This document shows positions 22,838 through 32,294 of a DNA stretch of 64,000 nt, one piece after another (position 1 is the first letter of the stretch; each line of letters begins with the position of its first letter). The notes under the pieces were generated by a model. The model made no database searches, was not told the DNA's origin, and worked only from the letters and a program-made list of their open reading frames with translations. Source of the DNA: CAVUCH01 sp963763095 (GTDB taxonomy: Bacteria; Acidobacteriota; Vicinamibacteria; Vicinamibacterales; JAENWD01); assembly GCA_963763095.1 (NCBI GenBank), contig CAVXNR010000022.1, forward strand, positions 434,001-498,000. The letters are read 5' to 3'. A program made the translations under genes and the position numbers.

Positions 22838-23885
22838 ATGACCAGGAACCAGCGATTCGGGCTGCTTGCAGCGGCGGGGGCGGGCGTCGCGATCAGTCGC
22901 GCGTGGAGGGCGTGGCCACGCTACAGCTTCCGGGACAAGTCAGTGGTCATCACCGGCGGCTCCCGCGGCCTCGGGCTCGAGATCGCGCGCATCCTGGCGG
23001 CGGAAGGGGCGTCGCTGACGCTCGTTTCGCGCGACGAACACGAGCTGGCGCGGGCGCGCCGGTCACTGGAGGGGACCGGTGCGGACGTCCTCACCGTCCG
23101 CTGCGACATCGCACATTTGCGGAGGTGGAGGCGGCGGTGCGGCAGGTCGTGGATCACCACGGCCGCCTGGATGTGCTCATCAACTGTGCCGGCATCATCC
23201 AGGTCGGCCCGATGGAACACATGACCCTCGATGATTACGAGGCCGCGATGAACGTGCACTTTCGCGGCCCGCTGCACACGATGCTTGCCGCGCTTCCCTA
23301 CATGCGCCGCCAGCACGGCGGCCGCGTGGTCAACATCGCATCGATCGGCGGCAAGGTGCCGGTGCCGCACCTGGCTCCGTACGCCGCCAGCAAGTTCGCG
23401 CTCGTGGGTCTGTCCAGCAGCCTTCACGCGGAGCTGGCCTCGAGCGACATCCTGATCACGACGGTCAGCCCCGGGCTGATGCGGACGGGTTCGCCGATCA
23501 ACGCATCGATGAAGGGTCAGCACGAGGCGGAGTTCGCATGGTTCGCAGATCTCGGATGCCCTGCCCGGCTTGAGCGTGGCGTCCTCGCGGGCGGCGCGGC
23601 AGGTCGTCGAAGCCTGCCGCCGCGGGCAGGCGGAGTTGATCATCAGCCTGCCGGCAAGACTTGCGGCAGCCTTCTATGGCGTGATGCCGAGCACCTTCGT
23701 CACACTCGCCTCGATCGCGAACCGGTTTCTGCCGGGACCGACGGGTGCGAGCGGTGACGAGCCGAGACTCGGACGCGACAGCGCATCGGCCTGGGCGCCA
23801 TCCAGGCCTGACGACGCTCAGCAATCGCGCGGCAGAGAGGAACAACGAGCTGCCGCGCCCGTTTACCCCTCCATCAGCTCCTTGA
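22838..23885 (+). CDS. Short-chain dehydrogenase/reductase (apparent frameshifts)
   Basis: A Rossmann-fold NAD(P)-dependent oxidoreductase, about 348 residues, with a hydrophobic N-terminus (MTRNQRFGLLAAAGAGVAIS) that may anchor it to the membrane. The cofactor motif is VVITGGSRGLGLEIARILA. After a frame change near 23115, the sequence gives VLINCAGIIQVGPMEH (NAG-type motif), VNIASIGGKVPVPHLAPYAASKFAL (Ser-Tyr-Lys catalytic set) and TTVSPGLMRTG. After a second change near 23575 comes ARQVVEACRRGQAELIISLP. A third near 23810 allows LTTLSNRAAERNNEL and a stop at 23883-23885. That last segment matches what I recall of family C-termini. The 3' end overlaps the convergent gene at 23863. Confidence 0.78.
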
Positions 23886-24571
23886 AACGCCGGAGATCGC
23901 TGTCGACCTGCACCGACGGCTCCTCTCCGAACACCCAGGCGACCCACGCGCCGAGCTTGCCGCCTGGAGGATCGTACTGCAGGCGCACGCGCACGTTCGT
24001 GCTCGCTCCATCCTCTTCGAAGTTCACCGAGCCAGCAGTCACGACGGTGGACCCCTCGATCGAGCGCCACCCGATCACCTTGTCGGGCACTTCGTTGATG
24101 ATCTCGGCCTCCCACTCGACGGTCGTGCCAAGCGGTGCCTTGGCCACCCAGCGTGAACGCCGGTCGTCGAGCACGGTGACCGACTGCAGGTGTTGCATCA
24201 CACGAGGCAGGTTGTCGAGCGCTCGCCAGAACGCATAAAGCTCCGACGCGGGCCGATTCACCGTTACGCGCCGATTCGACGATGACACCGCGCGGCCCGG
24301 AGAGCGCACGCTTCGTATTCGTCCTGTCCGCCGTGGAGATGCCGGCCGCGGCATACGCCGGGCAGTGCGCCGTGCTGGCCCGGTACAGCAGGACCGCGCT
24401 CAGTGCGCCGGCGCCTACCGCCCATGGATCCGGCGTGCGCCGCTGGAGCGCCCACGCCGCGAGCGCCGCACCGCCCAGGCCCGACATCCAGCGCTCCGCG
24501 TCGCTGATGTTCCGCCGCGAATAGCTTCCGAACTGCGGCGGGGGTGACCACGACCGATCAAGATGCGTCAT
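23863..24571 (-). CDS. SRPBCC/COQ10-type lipid-binding protein with N-terminal membrane helices (apparent frameshift)
   Basis: A protein of about 235 residues. The N-terminal part (SDAERWMSGLGGAALAAWALQ, AVGAGALSAVLLYRA) resembles DUF2892-type membrane segments. After a frame change near 24270, a START-like polyketide-cyclase/COQ10 domain follows: VTVNRPASELYAFWR, LDNLPRVMQHLQSVTVLD, VEWEAEIINEVPDKVIGWRS and VRVRLQYDPPGGKLG, ending KELMEG at 23863. This combination is common in Acidobacteriota and Proteobacteria. Ligand unknown. The ATG at 24571 overlaps the glf stop at 24558 and has a GGAGAG site upstream. Confidence 0.78.
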
Positions 24572-25718
24572 CGTCTCTCTCCTCACTCCGACAGGTCACG
24601 CGGATGCCGCGAGCACCTGGGTTCGGGTCGTTGCCGCTCATCCTCGCAAACAGGGTGAGCGCCTGCGCCACGACCTGGTCCATGTTGTAGTACTTGTAGG
24701 TGGCGAGCCGGCCCACGAAGTGCACGCCCTGCGTCCCCTCGGCGAGCGCCTGGTATCTCCGATACAGCGCCGCGTTTTCGGGCCGCGGCACGGGATAGTA
24801 GGGATCGCCTTCCGCTCGGGGAAACTCGAACACGATGCTCGTCTTCGGGTGCTCCTGCCCGGTCAGGTACTTGAACTCCGTCACCCGCGTGTACGCGTGC
24901 TCGTTCGGATAGTTCACGACCGGTGCCGGCTGATACACGGACATGTTGTGCGTCTCGTGCCGGAACTCGAGCGAGCGGTACGGCAGCTTGCCGAACCGGT
25001 AATCGAAGAACTCGTCCACCGGCCCCGTGTAGACCATCTCGCTGTACGGCAGAACGCCTTCGATGTCGCGGTAATCGGTGTTGAGCAGGATCTTGATGTT
25101 CGGGTGATCGAGCATGTTCTCGAACATCCGGGTGTACCCGCGGAGCGGCATGATCTGGTAGGTGTCGGTGAAATAGCGGTCGTCACGATTCGTCCGCACC
25201 GGCACGCGCGCGGTGACCGTCGCATCGAGCTCCGAGGGATCGAGGTCCCACTGCTTGCGCGTGTAGTTCCGGAAGAACTTCTCGTACAGCTCGCGTCCCA
25301 CCTTGCTGACGATGACGTCCTCGGAGGTGCGGATGGCGTCCCGCTTCTCGGCCACCGACTCGAAGAACTTGGTCAACTCGAACGACGTGAGCTTCAGACC
25401 ATAGAGCTGGTTGACGCTGTCGAGATTGATGGGAATCGGCACGAGCTGCCCGTCGACGCTGGCGCGCACGCGGTGCTCGTACGGGCGCCAGTCCGTGAAC
25501 TGCGACAGGTACTCGTAGACATCACGCGAGTTCGTGTGGAAGATGTGCGGCCCGTACCTGTGCACGAGCACGCCCGCATCGTCGTAGTGATCGTACGCGT
25601 TGCCGCCGATGTGCGGGCGCTTGTCGCAGATCAGGACTTTCTTGCCGGCCACGCGGGCGAGCCGCTCCGCCAGCACGCTGCCGGCGAAGCCCGCACCGAC
25701 GATGAGGTAGTCGAACAT
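24558..25718 (-). CDS. glf: UDP-galactopyranose mutase
   Basis: A 386-residue FAD enzyme converting UDP-galactopyranose to UDP-galactofuranose for cell-surface glycans. FAD-binding MFDYLIVGAGFAGSVLAERLA at the N-terminus; conserved HIGGNAYDHYD, GPHIFHT, FRNYTRKQWDLDP and VGRLATYKYYNMDQVV near the C-terminus, which contribute the flavin and UDP contacts. The start ATG at 25718 gives the standard family N-terminus. The reading frame is intact. The glycosyltransferase next upstream, plus galK and galT beyond it, point to a galactofuranose-containing polysaccharide or glycolipid. Confidence 0.96.
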   Translation of the reverse strand: MFDYLIVGAGFAGSVLAERLARVAGKKVLICDKRPHIGGNAYDHYDDAGVLVHRYGPHIFHTNSRDVYEYLSQFTDWRPYEHRVRASVDGQLVPIPINLDSVNQLYGLKLTSFELTKFFESVAEKRDAIRTSEDVIVSKVGRELYEKFFRNYTRKQWDLDPSELDATVTARVPVRTNRDDRYFTDTYQIMPLRGYTRMFENMLDHPNIKILLNTDYRDIEGVLPYSEMVYTGPVDEFFDYRFGKLPYRSLEFRHETHNMSVYQPAPVVNYPNEHAYTRVTEFKYLTGQEHPKTSIVFEFPRAEGDPYYPVPRPENAALYRRYQALAEGTQGVHFVGRLATYKYYNMDQVVAQALTLFARMSGNDPNPGARGIRVTCRSEERDDDAS

Positions 25719-25822
25719 CGAACCCCCAGGGGTGGACCGGGCCGGCAGGAGCCGGCCCGGCAGATAACGCCGCCGGGAGGCGCCGGCGCGCTGGCTGCGA
25801 GGCAGCCTGGAAGTCTGCGGCT

Positions 25823-26993
25823 CTAGACCGTCGGCCGGCTCGCCTGTTGCGCCGCCAGGGGCACCGGTGCGCCGGTGGCCGCCAGCTTGACGCGCACCAC
25901 GCCGTCCACCAGCTGCCGCATGCGGGACCAGGTGAGATCCCACGACATCTGGCTCAGGAACGCATCCGCGCGCACGCCGCCGGGCCACGACGTCGTCGTG
26001 CAGCGCCGCCGTCGATTGCCGCTGCGAACTCGGCAGGCGTATCGGCGATGCGGGCGAGACCCTGCTGGCCGTACGGGCGCACCACATCGCGGATGGATGT
26101 CGAAACCACGGGGCACCCGGCCGCCAGGTACTCGGGCGTCTTCGTCGGGCTGATGAAACGCGTCGACTCGTTGCGCGCGAACGGCAGCACGGCAACATCC
26201 CACCCGCTCAGATACGACGGCAGATCCTGGTAGCTCTTCGATCCGAGGTAGTGCAGGTTGGGGCCCTGCGGAAGCGTCCGCGGGTCGATCTTCACCACGG
26301 GCCCGAGCACCACAAAGTGCCAGTCGGGCCGCATCGCCGCGACCTCCCGGATCAGATCGATGTCGAAGCGCTCGTCGATGACACCGAAGAAGCCGACGCG
26401 CGGATGCGGGATGGCCGCCTGATCGGCGGGATCGCGCTGGGGCTGCCGCGCGCGCGCGAAGTGCTCGACGTCGACGCTGCTCGGGAACGGATACACCTGC
26501 GGGTGCAGGTGGCGCTTCGCCTCGTAGAGGCTCTGGCCGCCTGTCAGCACGATATCGGCGCGCTTCATCAGCTCGGCTTCTCGCTGCCGGAGGGCGGGGG
26601 GCGCGCCGGCAAATGCCGAAAGCTCATCCATGCAGTCGTACACGACGGCGAGCGGCTTCAGGTGCCGTGTGAACGGCAGTGCCATCGGTGTGTAGTACCA
26701 CAGCACGTGCGAACCGATGCCCTGCTCCGCGAAGAGCATATCGATGAGCTGACGTTGCGCGTCGAGGACGGCCGCTTCATCGATACCGTGCGGCAGGTGC
26801 AGCAGGACCCGTCGCACGCCGTTCTCGCGCACCTGGATCTCCGACCGCAGCGGCCCATCGCCGAACAACGGCTCTTCGATGAAGAACACGCGGCGCTCGC
26901 AGGGCGCAGCGGGTCAGCAGGTGCTGCGGGCGCTGGAACACCGAGATCCCAACGGAGATGCGAGACCACGACGAGATCGCGCCAGGCGTTGAC
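25823..26993 (-). CDS. Glycosyltransferase, family 1/GT4-like (apparent frameshifts, 5' end uncertain)
   Basis: A cytoplasmic glycosyltransferase of roughly 385 residues. The readable N-terminus DLVVVSHLRWD (26978) continues in a shifted frame as SVFQRPQHLLTRCA, and after another shift near 26900 as RVFFIEEPLFG. The core is intact: HVLWYYTPMALPF, VYDCMDEL, VGFFGVIDERFDIDLIRE, LHYLGSKSYQDLPSYLSG and FISPTKTPEYLAAGCPVVST, where the last Glu-containing motif binds the sugar nucleotide. After a change near 26010 the C-terminus reads DAFLSQMSWDLTWSRM and stops at 25823. No start codon sits in frame near DLVVVSH, so the 5' end is unresolved. Likely partner of glf in adding galactofuranose or a similar sugar. 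Confidence 0.8.
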
Positions 26994-27172
26994 GCGGCGT
27001 TCAGACCCCCACGGAACGGCAGCGCGCAGATCTATAGCGGCGCGGATGAGCTCCGTGACATGCCGCGGGTGTTCTCGACGCCCCGGCTCGACGGGGTAAC
27101 TGGGCGTAGTTCGTTCTGGGGATCGCTCGACTGGTCCATGCTCATATCCATCTATCGAATTAAGTGGGATGT

Positions 27173-28449
27173 TCAGCCATCCCGCACCAGGATTGTTCCA
27201 AGAAGCGTGCCCGGAGGCGGTATACAGTCGCGCTGTATCGGCGCGACAGCGAGCGCTGCGGGAAATGCCGACGAGACCGCCGGCGGTAGCGGCTGGTCGA
27301 GGGCGCTCTCTACAGAACCGGGGTGAGTCTGCGGCACGAGAATCGTCGGCGTCTGGCCGGAGCGCTCCCGATACGCCCGCGCGACGCGTTCGCCGATACC
27401 GGCGCTGGCATCCGCTTCGACGAGGGCGACAATCGATCCGCCGAACCCGCCCCCGGTCAGGCGTGCGCCGAAGACACCAGGCTCCGCGCTGGCCAGATCG
27501 ACCAGCAGATCGATCTCGCGAACCGACACCTCGAAGTCGTCGCGCTGCGAGGCGTGGGACGCCGCGAACAGCTCGCCCAGCCGTCGCAGATCGCCCGCCT
27601 TCATCGCAGCCACCGATTCGAGCACCCGCTCGTCCTCGGTGACGACATGGCGGGCGCGCCGGTCGAGGGGATCCGGCAGCGCGGCGACCCGCGGCAGGTC
27701 GGCGGAGCCCAGGTCGCGCAGTTGCGGCACGCCGAGCGCCGCGGCGGCGCGCTCGCATTCCGCGCGCCTCGTCCGGTAATCGCCGCTGGCATGGTTGTGC
27801 GCCACGCCGGAGTTGATCACGACGAGCCCGCCGCCGGGCGGTAGCGGCACCTGCTCGTACTGCAGCGTGCGCGTGTCGAGAAAGAGCGCCGTGCGATCGT
27901 CGGCGAGGCTGGCGGCCATCTGGTCCATGACGCCGACGGGTGCGCCCACGAAGTCGTTCTCCGCGATCTGCCCCAGCTGCGCCAGCCGCACGTCATCGAG
28001 CTCGAGGCCGAACAGATCGCGCAAGCCCCGCAGCACCGCCACTTCGAGCGCCGCGCTCGAGGAGAGCCCGCTCCCGAGCGGCACGTCCGATACGATCGCG
28101 AGGTCGAACCCGCGGAGGGCGTGGTGATCGCGTCTCAGGGCCTGCGGTGACGCCCTGCACGTAATCGATCCAGCTCTTCGTCGGCACCTCGCCACCGACG
28201 GTGAACTCACGGATGCGATCGCCTCCTCCGAGGTTGCGGCTCGACGCGCGGGCCTGATGGTCGCGGCCGTGCGAGACGGCCACCCACGTGCGCTGCGGGA
28301 TGGCCATCGGCAGCACGTAGCCGCCGTTGTAGTCGGTGTGCTCGCCGATCAGGTTCACGCGCCCGGGCGCGCTCACCACGACATCGGGATCGCGGTGGAA
28401 CATCGCGCGTGAAGTGCTCGCGCACGGCAGCATCGCTGGCGTTACTCAA
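27173..28449 (-). CDS. galK: Galactokinase (apparent frameshifts)
   Basis: A GHMP-family kinase that phosphorylates galactose at C1 in the Leloir pathway. It begins with a TTG at 28449 (SNASDAAVREHF) overlapping the galT stop by 8 nt. After a shift near 28405 it reads VVVSAPGRVNLIGEHTDYNG (galactokinase signature) and PTKSWIDYVQGV. After a second shift near 28140 come SDVPLGSGLSSSAALEVAVL (GHMP ATP-binding motif), VGVMDQMAASL and FGARLTGGGFGGSIVAL. The C-terminus runs about 45 residues past the usual end, possibly because the true stop is out of frame. It works with galT to make UDP-galactose for glf. Confidence 0.88.
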
Positions 28450-29536
28450 GGCTCACCTCCACGGCCCGCAATTCGGCCGCCTTCTCGTCCGGCAGGGTAT
28501 CGGCGGTGAACACGCCCGCGCCCGTCTCGCTGCCCGCGAGGAATTTCAGCCTGTTCGGCATGCGGTACGCCGGGTAGAACTCCACGTGCACGTGGGCCTC
28601 CGGGTGCGGCGCGCCGTCGGTGGGCGCCTGGTGGAACACCATGATGTACGGAAAGGGCTTCTGCCAGAGCCCGTCGTACTTCAGCAGGACGGTCTTGAGC
28701 GCCCGCGCAAAGTCTGCGCGCTCCTCGCGTGTGAGATCGGCGATCGACGCCGCGCCGCGGCGCGGGGCAATCCACACCTCGTACGGATATCGCGCGCAGA
28801 CGGGCACGAGGGCCACCACGTGGCTCCCGGTATACACGAACCGCTGGGGCCCGTCGCGTTCCTCGGCGCGCAGGTGATCCTCGAGCAGCCCGCGGCCATG
28901 CGCGTCGAAGTACGCGCGCTGCTCGGCGAGCTCCCGGGCGGCGATCGGCGGCACGAACGGATACGCGTAGATCTGACCGTGCGGGTGGTGCAGCGTAACG
29001 CCCACCTCGACCCCGCGGTTCTCGAACGGGAAGACGTACTCGACGTCCTCGCGGGCGCCGAGCTCCTCGTACCGCTGCGCCCAGACGTCCACGAGCAGTT
29101 CGAGGTGCGGCAGCGGCAACCTGCCGAGCGTCGTCTTTGCATCCTGCGTGAACACCACGACCTCGCAGGCGCCCTTTCCTGGACGGGTGTCGACGATCGT
29201 CCGCGGTGGATCGTGCGCGAGCGGGGTCAATGTGGGAAAGAGGTTGTCGAACACGGCGATCTCCCACGGACCCTCGGGCACCTCCGTCGGATGCTGCGGA
29301 TCACGCGATGGTGCGAGCGGGTTGTATTCCGGCGGCGGCAGGAAGGTGCGGTTCTGACGGTGACCGGCGTACGCCACCCACTCACCGCGCAAGGGGTGCC
29401 AGCGCAGATGCGAGTTCGGCCTGACCGGCGTGGTGTTCGCGCTCGGCGCTTCGAGCGTGTCCGGAAGCGGCTTCCGGCCATACAGAATCAACGCACGCCC
29501 ATCCGGTTTGGTGAGTCTCAGGAGATGCACGGACAT
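28442..29536 (-). CDS. galT: Galactose-1-phosphate uridylyltransferase
   Basis: A 364-residue HIT-superfamily enzyme exchanging UMP between UDP-glucose and galactose-1-phosphate. The active-site motif HHPHGQIYAYPFVPP carries the uridylylated His. The N-terminal RWHPLRGEWVAYAGHRQNRTFLP and FDNLFPTLTP are typical, and the C-terminal HVHVEFYPAYR holds the second metal/HIT site. The frame is intact and the ATG at 29536 directly follows a heptad-repeat spacer. Translationally coupled to galK. Confidence 0.95.
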   Translation of the reverse strand: MSVHLLRLTKPDGRALILYGRKPLPDTLEAPSANTTPVRPNSHLRWHPLRGEWVAYAGHRQNRTFLPPPEYNPLAPSRDPQHPTEVPEGPWEIAVFDNLFPTLTPLAHDPPRTIVDTRPGKGACEVVVFTQDAKTTLGRLPLPHLELLVDVWAQRYEELGAREDVEYVFPFENRGVEVGVTLHHPHGQIYAYPFVPPIAARELAEQRAYFDAHGRGLLEDHLRAEERDGPQRFVYTGSHVVALVPVCARYPYEVWIAPRRGAASIADLTREERADFARALKTVLLKYDGLWQKPFPYIMVFHQAPTDGAPHPEAHVHVEFYPAYRMPNRLKFLAGSETGAGVFTADTLPDEKAAELRAVEVSLE

Positions 29537-29634
29537 CAGGCTCCAGGCTGCGGGCTGCGGGCGGGCCGCCCGGGCTCCAGGTCCGGCTCGGGGCTCCAGG
29601 CTCCAGGCTCACAGCTCAGGCCGTTTCAGGGTTC
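29537..29634. repeat. Heptad-phased spacer upstream of galT (CAGGCTC type)
   Basis: Units of 7 nt run from the galT start outward: CAGGCTC, CAGGCTG, CGGGCTG, CGGGCGG, then after an interruption GGGCTCC, AGGCTCC, AGGCTCA, CAGCTCA. Nothing separates the first unit from the ATG of galT. Confidence 0.75.
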
Positions 29635-29651
29635 GGGTCGTCGGGTGTGGA

Positions 29652-29671
29652 GCCGGGACTTCAGTCCCGGC
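29652..29671. other. Perfect 8-bp hairpin in the galT/SDR spacer
   Basis: GCCGGGAC-TTCA-GTCCCGGC. It could be a REP-like palindrome or a weak terminator for the minus-strand gene ending at 29741. There is no T tract on either side, so termination is doubtful. Confidence 0.5.
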
Positions 29672-29740
29672 GGACTCGCCCGCCCCGCCCCGGTTCGGGC
29701 CCCTCGGCCGGCGCCGCCCGCCGCCCGCCCGTCGTCAAAA

Positions 29741-30519
29741 TCAGAACAGACTTCTCGACTGCCCCCCGTCGATCACGATACTTGCTCCGCTGATCCAGCT
29801 CGCCAGGGGCGATGCAAGGAACGCGACAACGTTCCCCACCTCCTCGGCGCGGCCGAAGCGGCCGAAGGGGATCTCGCGCCGGACGAACTCGGCGATGCCC
29901 TCGGGATCCGCCTGCTGGCGCTTCCACCATGATCCCCCTGGGAACGAGATCGAGCCCGGGGCGACGCTGTTGACGCGAATGTTGTCGCGCGCGAGTTCGT
30001 GCGCCATCGATTTGGCCAGGCTGATCTCCGCGGCCTTCACGGCGTTGTACGTCATCCGGCCGCCCGCCTCGCGTCCGTAGATCGACGCGATCATCAGGAT
30101 CACGCCGCCACCCCGCGTACGCATCGAGGGCACCGTCAGGCGCGACGCCCTGATGGCGGGATAGAGCGTGTGGTCGAACGCCTCCTGCCACTGCTCGTCG
30201 GTGGTCTCGAGCAGCCCCCCGCCGCGGCCAAGGCCGACGTTGTTGACCAGGATGTCGATGCCGCCAAACGCCTCGACCGTGCGCTCGAGAACCGCGCGGA
30301 TGCCGCTGTCGGTCGCCAGATCGGCTGCAACGCTGATGACGCGATCCGCCGAGCTGACGCCGACTCACGTCGGCAACCGCGTCGCGTGAGCGCCTCCGCT
30401 CCGCGCGCGCACAGGCAGACGCGCGCGCCTTCCGCCGCGAGCGCCCGCGCGCTCGCCAGCCCAAGCCCGCGACTCGATCCGGTGATGACGGCTACTTTGT
30501 CGGTCAGGTGGAGGTTCAT
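29741..30519 (-). CDS. Short-chain dehydrogenase/reductase, FabG-like (apparent frameshift)
   Basis: A classical SDR of about 259 residues. The N-terminus MNLHLTDKVAVITGSSRGLGLASARALAAEG-type segment (cofactor site TGSSRGLG) starts at 30519 and keeps frame to about 30370. The rest continues in another frame with GGVILMIASIYGREAGG (catalytic Ser), MTYNAVKAAEISLAKSMA (YxxxK), VNSVAPGSIS and a C-terminal SWISGASIVIDGGQSRSLF, the usual FabG-type ending. Substrate cannot be assigned. The start lies 7 nt downstream of the end of the DUF547 gene. Confidence 0.83.
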
Positions 30520-30526
30520 GGGGACG

Positions 30527-31367
30527 TCACCGCGGCGCCCCTCCCGTAAGGTCGTTCAGACGCCAGTCGTAGTCATGGAACACGAGGGCGAACTCGTTCG
30601 CCTGCAGGAAGGCCCGCTCGGCCGGCAGCAGGTTGGGCAGGGTGAACGCCACCAGAGCCCGTTCGATCGGGCTGCGGGTGGCGAAGCGGGGGTCGGCGCG
30701 ATCCGCATACGCCGCGATGAAGCTCGCCTGTCGCCAGCTGACGATCGGCGTCACGGACACCCGCCGTGCCCCAGCGTCGACTCTCATCAGCTCCTGCCTT
30801 GCCGGAAACTCAGTCGCCACCTGCTGGAGCTGCGTCTCGAGCTGCGCGCCGGTGAAGGCTTCGCTCCGGAGGCGCCCGCCGCCCACCGATCCGCGCCCGA
30901 GCGCCAGAAACACGCGAGGATCGCCGAAGCCGTTGAGGATGTCCCCCTCGATTCCGTCCAGCGTCACGGCCCGTCCCGCAACCTTGTGGGTTGTGCGTTC
31001 GAAGGCGCCGGCAATCTGCCTGATGCTCTTCGATGGATACTCGCGCGACGTGCCGGCAATCGGATACCGATTGATCACCGTGCGCAACACGAGCGCGTCG
31101 TACGCGTTCAACCAGAACGCGACCTGCTCCTCGCGCGACCAGCCGTCCAGTGCGGTCACCTCCAGCGTCGTCAGGTAGGCATCGAGCGAGCGGCGATCGG
31201 TCTTCAGCGCCCGATAGTAGACCAGCCCGTCGCGGACGTACAGATCCAGGAGTTGATCGAGCGGCCGGTGGATGGCATCCCGCGGTGGATGACGCCGGCG
31301 GCGGTGCGGGCTGTACTGACGACCACAGAGCGGTGGCCAGGAGGACGACACACATGGTGCGAATCAT
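30527..31367 (-). CDS. Exported DUF547-domain protein (apparent frameshift)
   Basis: A protein of about 280 residues. The ATG at 31367 overlaps the hydrolase stop (ATGA) and gives a signal peptide, MIRTMCVVLLATALWSSV. After a frame change near 31300 the DUF547 domain follows: LDLYVRDGLVYYRALK, REEQVAFWLNAYDALVLRTVI and HKVAGRAVTLDGIEG, then DPRVFLALGRGSVGGGRLRS. The conserved FW-NAYNA-like motif and the cysteine/histidine-poor core are as usual. No biochemical function is established for the family that I can apply here. Likely periplasmic. Confidence 0.82.
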
Positions 31368-32165
31368 GAGGCCAGAAAGCGCGTGAGCGCGGCGGTGAAC
31401 GCCTCGGGGCGCTCGAGGTTTGACAGGTGGCCCGCACCCCCGATGATCTCGAGGCGCGAGTCGGGGATCTGCTGCGCGAGGAATTCCGCATCGGCAACCG
31501 GGGTCGCGACGTCTTCGTCCCCGACGATGACGAGCGTCGGCACGGCGATCGAGGGGAGCGCCGGCGTCGCGTCCGGGCGATCGCGCAGGCGCAGGATGGC
31601 TCGCCGGATGCCGGTCACACCATTCAGTCCAATCTGCGACCTGATTTCCGCGAGCACCTCCGGGCTGCTCGCGTGCGGTCGTGGCGCCGACCAGGCGCGG
31701 CAGCATCTCGGCGGCCACAGCATCCGGACCGCCGGCGTCGAGCGTCGCCACCATCCGATCTCGCGCGGCACGGCCTTCGGCGGAATCGGCGGGCGCCCTG
31801 GTGTCCGCGAGCACCAGGCCATCGATCCGGTCGGGCGCGAGGCGCGCAACCGCGAGCGCCGTGTATCCACCGAGCGACAGGCCGCCGACGTGCGCGCGGC
31901 GGATCTCGAGACGATCCAGCAAGGCCGTAACGTCGGACACGTAATCATCGAGCACCGGAGGCTCGCTGTCGTGATCGTCGGTGCTGCCCAGCCCGGCGAG
32001 ATCCGGCGCGATGAGCCGCCACCCGTCGGACCGCGCCAGCAGCTGCGGCAGCCACATCTGCGCGGTGAGCGGAAAGGCGTGCAGCAGCACGAGCACGCGC
32101 CCGGCGGGATGGCCGGCCTCGAGATAGGAGAGGCGTCGTGACCCGAGCATGACCGCGTGCCGCAT
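31364..32165 (-). CDS. Alpha/beta-hydrolase (apparent frameshift)
   Basis: A protein of about 267 residues with the serine hydrolase fold. From the ATG at 32165: SYLEAGHPAGRVLVLLHAFPLTA (HAFP oxyanion motif), PDLAGLGSTDDHD, VGGLSLGGYTALAVA (nucleophile elbow GLSLGG) and DTRAPADSAEGRAARDRM. A frame change near 31675 leads to PTLVIVGDEDVATPV (acid Asp) and IIGGAGHLSNLERPEAF (catalytic His), ending FLAS at 31364. Catalytic triad complete. Could be a 3-oxoadipate enol-lactonase-like or carboxylesterase enzyme; substrate unknown. Confidence 0.83.
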
Positions 32166-32294
32166 CGATCCTCCGGGCGGCATTGTACCCATGAACGTGG
32201 GGCAGCAGCGCTGGCGCCCACGCCGCGCGCCGACCCCTTGCGCCGCGACGGCAGAGTCGCGACGGCAATCCCGGCCCGCGGGTATCATCGAGTT

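Noticed and set aside
27010..27150. Short frame of 39 codons starting at a minus-strand ATG near 27152
   Set aside because: No family match and it overlaps the uncertain 5' end of the glycosyltransferase; it may be the displaced N-terminus of that gene, but this cannot be shown.
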